Shown here: positions 7,693 to 15,100 of the stretch, in pieces
Layout of the letters: each line of letters begins with the position of its first letter
How positions within the stretch are numbered: position 1 is the stretch's first letter
NCBI GenBank assembly: GCA_002474345.1
Contig: DKQD01000191.1
Location: forward strand, 35,445-53,039
Length of the DNA stretch: 17,595 nucleotides
Origin: Bacteriovoracaceae bacterium UBA7317
Lineage (GTDB): Bacteria > Bdellovibrionota > Bacteriovoracia > Bacteriovoracales > Bacteriovoracaceae
Reading direction: 5' to 3'
Notes under the pieces: model-generated
What the model was told of the DNA's origin: nothing
Database searches by the model: none
The model's input: only the letters and a program-made list of their open reading frames with translations
Made by a program: the position numbers and the translations under genes

Positions 7693-8682
7693 TTAACCTT
7701 TCTTTTCACGTTCGTTTTTTGAAAGTTTGCCTTTAACCACAGAACTTAGAGAATAAAGAAGAATGATGAGTGCCGGGAGAAGAATAATGGCCTTTGAAAC
7801 TTCAGGAAGGTTGATTTGCTTAAAGAGGGCAGAAAAGGCAGCACAAAGGGTTAAAAAGGCAAACAAAAAGCGGAGGGACCTTTCCTTTATATATTGAGTT
7901 GAAGAAACGCCAATAAGAGATCCAAAAAAAGATCCAATGACAAGGATAAGGGCAATTGACCAATTAACTTTACCTGAGAGCGAGAAAAAGAAGCTTCCCG
8001 AAGCTCCTGAAAAAAAGACACAGACAAGGCTTGTCGCGACTGCACTAAGAGTTGGAAGACCAAGGAGAGAGGCCATAGCGGGCACGAGGAGAAAGCCCCC
8101 GCCCACACCCATAATTCCAGAAAGGAAGCCAGCAACAACTCCTAGAAAAATGGGAAGTAAGATGTGGACTTCAGTTTTCGTATGGGAAAGAGAGATCTTT
8201 GGCCCTCTTCTAAATATGTCAAAGAAGAAGGTAAAGGGTGATTTTTTATTTGTGCCTTCTTTTGGATAAATCAGTTCTTTGAACATTTTAAGCGAGATAA
8301 AAGAAAGGAGAAAAATATAAAGGCAACGGGTGAGAAGGCCTGCATGCCCTGTTTTTTCGAGTTCTACAAGTAATAACTTTCCTAAACCCACAGAGAGGAT
8401 CATTGAAAGACCAATCAGCACGCCTAGTTTTAAGTCTACATTGCCATGTTTTTTATGGCGGAGGAGCGCCAAGAAACTCGTACCTGCCATTTGTGTGAGG
8501 CCTGTTGCAACGGAGTTTGTCATGGGAAGTCCAAAAGCATTGAGGCTAGGTGTAATAAGCCAGCCACCCCCTATGCCCAGGAGACCACTTAACAGACCTA
8601 CTGCAAATCCTAGGAATAGAAAGATTGGAAGAGAGGGTAAGGTTCCCCCTAGTATAACAATTTCTTGGGGAAAATTGAGCAT
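7693..8682 (-). CDS. TauE/SafE-family (TSUP) membrane permease, probable sulfite/organosulfur anion exporter
   Basis: A 329-residue inner-membrane protein made of two homologous halves. The family motif recurs: GLLSGLLGIGGGWLITP (from 29) with SVATGLTQ, and GFLSGIMGVGGGFLLVP (from 185) with SAVATSL. About eight to nine hydrophobic helices are visible, with a charged loop near 138-172 and a basic C-terminus. TSUP proteins move sulfite, sulfoacetate, thiosulfate or other small anions; substrate cannot be told from the motif. Its placement 1.3 kb from the sulfite-producing and sulfite-oxidising genes suggests sulfite export, but it is on the other strand and separated by the HugZ-like gene, so it is not in their operon. 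AAGG lies 8 nt ahead of the ATG on the minus strand. Confidence 0.88.
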   Translation of the reverse strand: MLNFPQEIVILGGTLPSLPIFLFLGFAVGLLSGLLGIGGGWLITPSLNAFGLPMTNSVATGLTQMAGTSFLALLRHKKHGNVDLKLGVLIGLSMILSVGLGKLLLVELEKTGHAGLLTRCLYIFLLSFISLKMFKELIYPKEGTNKKSPFTFFFDIFRRGPKISLSHTKTEVHILLPIFLGVVAGFLSGIMGVGGGFLLVPAMASLLGLPTLSAVATSLVCVFFSGASGSFFFSLSGKVNWSIALILVIGSFFGSLIGVSSTQYIKERSLRFLFAFLTLCAAFSALFKQINLPEVSKAIILLPALIILLYSLSSVVKGKLSKNEREKKG

Positions 8683-8775
8683 TGAGGAGGCCTTCTTTTT
8701 TTATGTTTCTCTTTAATTGGCATATTTTAATGGCTTCTTTTTTCTTTGTCCTCTTTTAAGATCCTAATTCATAAC

Positions 8776-8821
8776 AAAAGGAGGTGTCTTTGAGTTGAGC
8801 TTGATAAATAAAATGAAGTAA
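8776..8821 (+). promoter_or_regulatory. Orphan strong Shine-Dalgarno with possible 8-codon leader peptide
   Basis: AAAAGGAGGTG (8776-8786) is the best anti-16S match in the window but no real gene follows it. TTG at 8790 gives a two-codon frame, and TTG at 8795 gives an eight-residue frame (MSLINKMK) ending in TAA at 8819-8821. It lies about 135 nt ahead of the XRE gene. It may be a leader peptide, a leftover of a lost gene, or chance. The remainder of 8683-8937 shows only AT-rich sequence and a CTAAAA-TT-TTTTAG dyad just after 8900. Confidence 0.3.
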
Positions 8822-8939
8822 GTAGTTAAAATTATTATGCTTTTTTTCTAGATAATATTTATTTAATTTGTCCATGATTTATAGAACCCCGGAAAAATCC
8901 TAAAATTTTTTAGCATGTTACAATTCTGATATTACGATT

Positions 8940-8945
8940 GAGGAG
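8940..8945 (+). promoter_or_regulatory. Ribosome binding site that sets the GTG start of the XRE gene
   Basis: GAGGAG lies 10 nt before the in-frame GTG at 8956. A TTG at 8938 is also in frame but overlaps this site and has no Shine-Dalgarno sequence of its own, so GTG 8956 is the better start. Confidence 0.5.
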
Positions 8946-8955
8946 TAAAAAGCTC

Positions 8956-9318
8956 GTGAATAGATTAAAGTCTGTACGTGAGGGTAGAGGTCTTACGAGG
9001 GAGGAACTTGCCCTATCCATTGATGTTGAACCATCAACTATAGAGAAGTGGGAAGATGGAAGTGTCGATTTGGACATATCTTCGCTTACTGCAATTGTTA
9101 GGGTTCTCGATTGCCGAGTATCTGAAATCCTGCCTGAAGTCTCTTATGTAGCAAAGGTTGATTTAAGCTCTTGCCAGTTTGGTTCTCCAAAACTCGAAAA
9201 AGGTGATATAAGGAATCTTAGGTCTTCTCTTGAATTTAGAACCGAGTTTAACTTTAAAAAGTACACCTTGTTGATGGGGCTCCTTCAGCGCTATCAAGGT
9301 AAGGCAAAAAAGCAATAG
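8956..9318 (+). CDS. Small XRE/Cro-C1-type helix-turn-helix regulator
   Basis: A 120-residue protein read from GTG 8956. Residues 3-60 are a Cro/C1-type five-helix domain: LKSVREGRGLTREELALSI as helices 1-2, VEPSTIEKWEDGS as the recognition helix region, then LDISSLTAIVRVLDCRVSEILP. The C-terminal 60 residues match no domain I know and contain a basic end (KAKKQ). It probably binds DNA as a dimer; targets are unknown. It stands alone between the divergently transcribed TauE permease gene and the downstream O-antigen-ligase-like gene on the same strand. There is no neighbouring toxin, methylase or phage gene, so no reason to call it an antitoxin or a repressor of a mobile element. Confidence 0.8.
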   Translation: MNRLKSVREGRGLTREELALSIDVEPSTIEKWEDGSVDLDISSLTAIVRVLDCRVSEILPEVSYVAKVDLSSCQFGSPKLEKGDIRNLRSSLEFRTEFNFKKYTLLMGLLQRYQGKAKKQ

Positions 9319-9325
9319 TGCTTTT
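9308..9325 (+). terminator. Weak terminator-like hairpin spanning the XRE stop codon
   Basis: AAAAGCA (9308-9314) and TGCTTTT (9319-9325) form a perfect 7-bp stem with the loop ATAG, which holds the TAG stop. An A-tract precedes the G-C core and a T4 tract follows, as in intrinsic terminators, but only two G-C pairs are present. Possibly a weak terminator; otherwise chance. Confidence 0.3.
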
Positions 9326-9622
9326 AAATTTCTAGGTTTCTGTAAAGAACCAACTAAGAATGAAATTTTTTTAAGGCCATGTCTTCTTGACTTTTTTGGT
9401 TTTCATAGTTCGTAGGTATTATCCCCTTTATTTATCTTTTTTTGCTATTTCCCAACAGAATTTTTTGCAAATACCACATTTTGCCAATACTATTCTCAGC
9501 TGATGCTGTTTATAATGTAATAGGCAAGGATTTTTCTCTCTCGCTCTTTCCGCCAATTTGCCTAAAATAAACATTACTGTTACCTGGTTTTTAAAGAAAA
9601 TTGAAATAAAGGAGGCCGGGAC
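9319..9622 (+). promoter_or_regulatory. 304-nt non-coding stretch; candidate promoter for the O-antigen-ligase-like gene
   Basis: No credible gene is seen on either strand. A perfect TATAAT lies at 9511-9516, about 105 nt before the next start. The -35 spacing from the only decent hexamer (TTGCCA, 9481-9486) is 24 nt, which is too long, so this would be a -35-weak or activator-dependent promoter. The leader downstream is pyrimidine-rich and ends with an excellent ribosome binding site. An imperfect dyad, GGTTT/GAACC, lies near 9345. Nothing else is discernible. Confidence 0.3.
9608..9615 (+). promoter_or_regulatory. Strong ribosome binding site for a GTG start
   Basis: AAAGGAGG lies 7 nt before GTG 9623 and decides the start of the O-antigen-ligase-like gene. 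The next in-frame ATG codons lie further inside the first hydrophobic segment and have no comparable site. Confidence 0.65.
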
Positions 9623-12115
9623 GTGGGTCTTTTTCATGTAAGAGTTCTTAGTTTCGGGCTTGTCTTTCTTTTTACGATGCTTTCTGTGTCTTACAAGCTT
9701 TACCATCTCAATAATTTCAAAATACTTATGAGTTTTGTGGGGGTTGCTTGTCTTTTTATTCTATTTGATTTGGGTCCCTTCATTTTTAAAGGTTGGAAAA
9801 AAAATGACTCGAAATTAAATGGAAAGGATTCAGGAGCCACAGTCTTTCAAGTCATTTTTTATTCGTTGATGCCTCTCATGGCATGCCTCCCGGGGCTGTT
9901 TACTTTTGGAGATTTTATCCCCTTTTTTACTTCCATAGAGGTTTTTTCCATTATTATTCCGGTTATTTGGATGGCCTACCTTTACCGTGAATTGACCACC
10001 ATAAATCTGTGGGAAAAGTTTATCTTTTGGATTTGTTTAACAACTTTATTGGCCAGTATATGGGGAGTATTGGAGTTTTTTGGTCTTCACCCCGACAATT
10101 TATATCCTTTTCTAGGTGGAGATAACCGCGCGAAATCAACTTTTGGGAATATAAATTATTTTGCAGGATACTTGGTGGTTGTCTTGCCTTTTTTGACACA
10201 AATTTTTATCGCGCAATTTTTCAAACTTAAAGACCTTAAAAATGAGAGGATAATATCTCAAACATTCTTGGGAGTTGTTGTCTTTTTCGGATTAGTGGCG
10301 CTTCATTGTACTAAGACGAGGGGGGCCCTTATAGGATTTTATGGATCTTTTATTCTCTGTGGCTTTTATTGGTTGTTTTTTGAAGGGTATAAAAATAGGA
10401 TTAAAATAAAGTGGAGCTCTCTTTCTACGATACCCGCTTTTTTAGGCTTGGGCGGCGTTTTATCATTTATTTTTTTAAAAATAGCGAGAGTAGGGTCATT
10501 AGATAGCTCTATTATGTCGCGTCTTTTTTCTTGGGAATCAGCAATCAGGTCTATAATTGATGCTCCCATTTTAGGTTATGGTCCCGGAACTTCCTATCAA
10601 TTATTTTTTGATTTTAGAAACCCTAATTTTAGGCTTTTTACCAAGGAAAGTAGTTTTCGGCATGCTCATTCAGAGTTTCTAGAATTGCTTCAGGAAGGTG
10701 GGCTCCTCGCTTTTTCTTTGCATCTTCTTTTTTGGGGTATTATTTTTCATATTTTGTATAGTGTATGGAAAAAGCCTTCTGAAAGCCTTTCTAAAAAATG
10801 TTCTAATGGGGAAAATTTAAAAATCCGCTACTTGGCCTTTGCCCTTGGAGCAAGTTTTATTGCATACTTTGCTCATGCATCTCTTTCTGTTGCGCCAAGA
10901 ATGATGGTCGTTAAACTTCCCCTCTTTACTTGGATTGGAATGACATTTTTTCTTTCTCAGTTTAGCTCTTTCAAGGGACTTCCACTAAAAGTTCCCGGTT
11001 GGTGGGGGCAGGCGGTTTTATGCCTCTCTTCTTCTAAAAAGCAGCTTTTTGGATTTTTCCTTCTCGTTGGTTTTAGTTTTTGGGGTCTTAATCAATTTAT
11101 CCCGGCACAATATACTCATTATCAACTCTTATCTAGCCCAATGAACCAACAAACCATACAAAAATTTGAAAAGACTGTAAGCAGTGAGAGTTCACCCTAT
11201 TTTCTTGGTCATCTTGTTTCGAGGCAATTCCGCCTTGGTAGGATGAAGGAACTTGAAGCTTCTCTTGGTCAAATTGAATCGATGTTTTCGAATTGGCGTG
11301 ATCAAAAGTATAGAATGGCCGTCTTTAATTATAAAAAAGGAAAAGTGAAGGAAGCAACTTCCCTTGCCTTAGGGTTTCAGAAAATGAGTGACTCTTATTA
11401 TGAACCCAATATTATGTTTCTTATGGATATGGCCAAGGTAACAAATAATTACGACCTCTTTAAGGAAGAGCTTAAGTATTGGATTCGGTCTCAGGTTTTT
11501 TCCCACAAGCTTTACTTGGAGAGAAAAGAGGAGAATATTATTTTTAAAGATCAAAAGAAAAAAGCTTTTATCAGCTTGGAAGAAAAGGATGGTAAAGTTT
11601 ATTGTTTTTTAAATGATGAGGTTTTAAAGCATTTGTTTAGGTCTTCGATAGATTTAAGAAAGAAGCGGGGGACAAAGGACCATCTGAGAGAGTTGAATAA
11701 ATTTAAAATAAGAGTCACGACCTTACTTGATAGATCTCAATATTTTGGCATTGAAATTCAAAAAAATAATAAAATCCAACCTCAGGAAATAAAGTCAAGC
11801 GTCGTTAATTACTTTAAAATAGAGCAACAGAAAAAAAGAATGATCAAATCAAAACGCAATTTTTTTCGAAGGGAAAAGATAAGGGTTTCCAAAGATCTTT
11901 ATGCTAAGGGTTCTCACCCATATTATGTAAAAATGAAGCTCAACCTTTTGAAAAGAAAGGAGGAAAAAGAGATCAAAAAACTAAGCTTTGAACTGAATAA
12001 AAAAGCTCAGTCTTTGGTCTCAAACCTTCAAAAAGTGACCGATTGGGACAAGGTTCTTAGAAAAATTGAACTCAAGAAAAAAATATTGCAGGTTTTTTAC
12101 CGTTTGCCCCTATAG
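9623..12115 (+). CDS. O-antigen ligase/polymerase-like (Wzy_C) membrane protein with basic soluble tail
   Basis: An 830-residue protein. Residues 1 to about 490 contain roughly a dozen transmembrane helices. The Wzy_C hallmarks are there: GNINYFAGYLVVVLPFL, a TKTRGALIGFYGS segment, then RLFSWESAIRSIIDAPILGYGPGTS and RHAHSEFLELLQEGG (His near 347) in the large periplasmic loop. Such proteins polymerise or ligate lipid-linked glycans (WaaL, Wzy) or transfer glycans to proteins (PglL); sequence alone does not choose. Residues about 490-830 are soluble. The first part (to ~620) reads like TPR-type helices; the last ~200 residues are extremely Lys/Arg/Glu-rich and coiled-coil-like, with no family I recognise. 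GTG start is set by AAAGGAGG. The giant lipoprotein gene follows after 49 nt and may be co-transcribed, suggesting a surface-related role, possibly modification of that protein or of surface glycan. Confidence 0.83.
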   Translation: MGLFHVRVLSFGLVFLFTMLSVSYKLYHLNNFKILMSFVGVACLFILFDLGPFIFKGWKKNDSKLNGKDSGATVFQVIFYSLMPLMACLPGLFTFGDFIPFFTSIEVFSIIIPVIWMAYLYRELTTINLWEKFIFWICLTTLLASIWGVLEFFGLHPDNLYPFLGGDNRAKSTFGNINYFAGYLVVVLPFLTQIFIAQFFKLKDLKNERIISQTFLGVVVFFGLVALHCTKTRGALIGFYGSFILCGFYWLFFEGYKNRIKIKWSSLSTIPAFLGLGGVLSFIFLKIARVGSLDSSIMSRLFSWESAIRSIIDAPILGYGPGTSYQLFFDFRNPNFRLFTKESSFRHAHSEFLELLQEGGLLAFSLHLLFWGIIFHILYSVWKKPSESLSKKCSNGENLKIRYLAFALGASFIAYFAHASLSVAPRMMVVKLPLFTWIGMTFFLSQFSSFKGLPLKVPGWWGQAVLCLSSSKKQLFGFFLLVGFSFWGLNQFIPAQYTHYQLLSSPMNQQTIQKFEKTVSSESSPYFLGHLVSRQFRLGRMKELEASLGQIESMFSNWRDQKYRMAVFNYKKGKVKEATSLALGFQKMSDSYYEPNIMFLMDMAKVTNNYDLFKEELKYWIRSQVFSHKLYLERKEENIIFKDQKKKAFISLEEKDGKVYCFLNDEVLKHLFRSSIDLRKKRGTKDHLRELNKFKIRVTTLLDRSQYFGIEIQKNNKIQPQEIKSSVVNYFKIEQQKKRMIKSKRNFFRREKIRVSKDLYAKGSHPYYVKMKLNLLKRKEEKEIKKLSFELNKKAQSLVSNLQKVTDWDKVLRKIELKKKILQVFYRLPL

Positions 12116-12146
12116 TTTCCTCTAAAAGGCTTAAGAGAAGCGAGTT

Positions 12147-12169
12147 CCCATCGATAAGGTATTGATGGG
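12147..12169 (+). promoter_or_regulatory. Hairpin that encloses the Shine-Dalgarno and start codon of the giant lipoprotein gene
   Basis: CCCATCGAT (12147-12155) pairs with ATTGATGGG (12161-12169) over 9 bp with one G-U, leaving the 5-nt loop AAGGT. The AAGG ribosome binding site is therefore in the loop, and the ATG start (12165-12167) is inside the 3' arm. In the mRNA this would make start-codon access depend on melting, as in RNA thermometers or protein-repressed leaders. The structure is directly visible; a regulatory role is inference. Confidence 0.55.
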
Positions 12170-15100
12170 TGATGACAAAAAACCAAGCGAAAAAATCAGG
12201 TTTGGAGGGGGAAGAAGTTTTTACTTCTGGGTAGTATTGCTTTGTCTCTTTTTTCTTACATCTTGTATACCGACTGCGATAAATGAAAAAGCTACCTGTG
12301 ATACAGGAAAGACCTTTGACAGCCTAACAAGAAGTTGCGTGACGATAAGCTTGGTCTCAATACCTATAACGTCATCTCTCAGCTTCAATGAAGATGTCAC
12401 TACAGATTTAACACTTTCTTACAGAGACCATGATAACGATAATGCGACCTCTTGTGATGCAACCACTAGTCCTTCTCGGGATACTGAAATTTCTCTCATA
12501 TCGTGTTCATGCCTTGGTGGAAATTGTACGGTTCGAATTAATTCGGAACCAAATTGGAATGGTCAGTCTGAGTTTTCTTACAGGATAACGGACAATGATG
12601 GAACCTCACCTTATAAATTAGTGTCTTTGACGGTTACGCCTATTAATGACCCTCCGATTATTGATGCCACAACCTATAAGGGAGAAGAAGGAACTAATAA
12701 GACTTTTGACTTGAGTGATAATGGTACGGTTATTGATCCGGATGTAGCCACAAATGGGGAGGCGCTTACCTATGAAGTAGAGCTATTAGATATCAATGAT
12801 GGCATCTTTGAGAGTGGGACTGGAAAGGATTCGAACAATACAGGACAATTCACTTTTGATCCAAGCGGCGACATAAGTGGGGAAATTTCTTTTAAGGTAA
12901 CAGTCAGGGATTTAATTCATGAGATAACAAAGGATATGACAATTGATTTGGAAGCGACGGATGATACGCTTATTGGAACTAGTCCACCTTTAACGATAAT
13001 TGAGGATTCTTCGACTGAAGTGACTCTTTCTTATCGTGACCCTGATGCTAGTTACGACATTTCTCATGATACCACGGCTGACGCTTGTGAGGTCGATGTT
13101 AGCAGTGACCACGGAACAGACTTTTTCGCTTCCTCCGCTTGTGCTTGTGATCCAACTGGTGTTTGTAAAGTCACCCTTATGGCGGCCAATAATATCAACA
13201 GCTCTATTCCCGGCCGCTCTTTTAATTTTTCCTACAGGCTACAAGATAGCAGTTGGGGGGCGTGGGGTGAATATCACAATGTCGATGTTACGATTGATGC
13301 TGTTTCTGATAAACCTTTGGCCTTTTCTTTTGATGTGAATGCTATCGAGAGCAATACAATAGATGCTACAGCGATTACTTTTAAGATTGCTGATGCAACA
13401 GCAGCTCTCATGTTTGATGGTGATCAATTTCATGAATCCACGAGTGATGCTAAGTTTTATATCTCTAGAGCTCCAAGTCATGGGACTTTGACTTGTTATA
13501 CGGGGGACGAAAATGATGATGCTGATACAACTTTTGATGTATCAACAGATGTGAGTATTACCTCCGATGCTTCTTTTGATGCGAATCGGGAATGTAAGTA
13601 TTTACCAAGAACAGGAAACCTTTCAGGTGAAGGTACTGAAGCCAGTGTTGATCTAAAAAGTGTTAACTTTAAAAGTCGTTTTAAGGGAGAAGCAGGAAAC
13701 TATATAAGAATTTTTGTAATTCCTTTTGATTCAACGGCAGATAAGGAGTTTATTGAAGTTGTTGGTCAAGCCAATGAGGCAACAGTAGATATAAAAATTT
13801 ATGTTTCACTCGATACAACACCTGATGTTGTTGCAAGTCTTGTTGATGGCCACCCTGTAGCCTCTCTTTTAGTTGATGCAAGTGCGCTTTCTAATACTCC
13901 TATGGTTTCAAGTTCATCAGATTCTACCTACGATAACCTGGAGGGAGGAACCAACGCAGCAGACTCTTTTAGTTATTTTGTCTGTGATGATTCGAATCCA
14001 GACTGTACAATACCTCAAAGTGACCTAAGTAATATTGCAACTGTTAATTTTAATATACAAGCAACTAATGATTCAACAACCCTTTGCCATTATTCCCTCT
14101 ATGAATATGCACCCGAGTGCGGACTGAATGATTGTTTTGATAATTCTTCGCCTTATAACAGGATTACTCCTTCCTCACACAACTCAGAAGCAAATGAGCC
14201 CGTTATTTATTATGATCGATCAAATTCTGTTTGCTGGGAGAGTACCGGGACTTCGAAAACAGATTGGAAGGTCATTAGTTCTCGTATTCAAAATCAAATA
14301 GTAAATGAAAAAGGTAAAATTGTGATTTCAGGTATAAGAATAAGTGAAGGGGGAGCCGAAGAAGCCTCACAAGTTTTAAAATTAGGTGGAGATATTACTA
14401 GTGACAACAATATTCTAATCCCCAAACAAAATATAAAGTTTTACTATGGTTCCACTGAAATTACCCCAGGGGCAGATCTCGACGATAATACCTATAGTTC
14501 TGATGCCAGCGAATTTAGAATTGAGATCGTACCCGTTTCAGGGCAATCAGGAAAAAGTAACATTCATTTTAAAATATTCGATGATAACAATGACTATTTA
14601 GATGTTAGTTTTGATGTAACCGTCAACGCTGTTTCAGCTCAGCATAATGGATGGGTTTCTCTTTCCGCAGTAGGGCCGAAGGTCAATAAATACGAACAAC
14701 CGAAAGATGAAAGTGCTATTTGTCCTTACAGCGAGACTAAGTGTGGATCAGGTTCTCCTTGTTTGGGAACAACATCTCCTAAGGATGCAATAATTCCAGA
14801 TGTCGCTTATGCAATCTATTATGATTCAGAAAATAATAAATGTTATTATTCAACAAGTGGTGATAGTTCGGCGGATTGGACTGAGTTTACAGACCCTCTT
14901 TATTGTCCAATTTCTCAAAGTGATCTGGCAAATGAATGTAATAGCTCTGTTAGAGGGAGTTGTATATTTAACCAAGACACAAGTGCAGATCTTTTTTCTG
15001 ATATGAATGTAGATGGATCAAGTGATTACAATAATATCTATTACAACTTAAAAACAAAAAAATGTTATCGGAATGTAACAAATTCTGTTCCTAATAATGT

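Noticed and set aside
8330..8716. Plus-strand frame of 128 codons opposite the TauE/SafE gene
   Set aside because: It is antisense to a clear membrane protein; its Pro/Arg-rich product is the usual mirror of hydrophobic coding sequence.
8956..9318. XRE protein as antitoxin or phage repressor
   Set aside because: No toxin, integrase or phage gene is adjacent.
9481..9516. TTGCCA paired with TATAAT as a full sigma70 promoter
   Set aside because: The spacer is 24 nt, well outside the usual 16-18; only the TATAAT was kept as a weak candidate.
9428..9706. Minus-strand frame of 92 codons ahead of and overlapping the O-antigen-ligase-like gene
   Set aside because: It overlaps the start of a well-supported gene, has no family features and looks like a composition artefact of T-rich plus-strand sequence.
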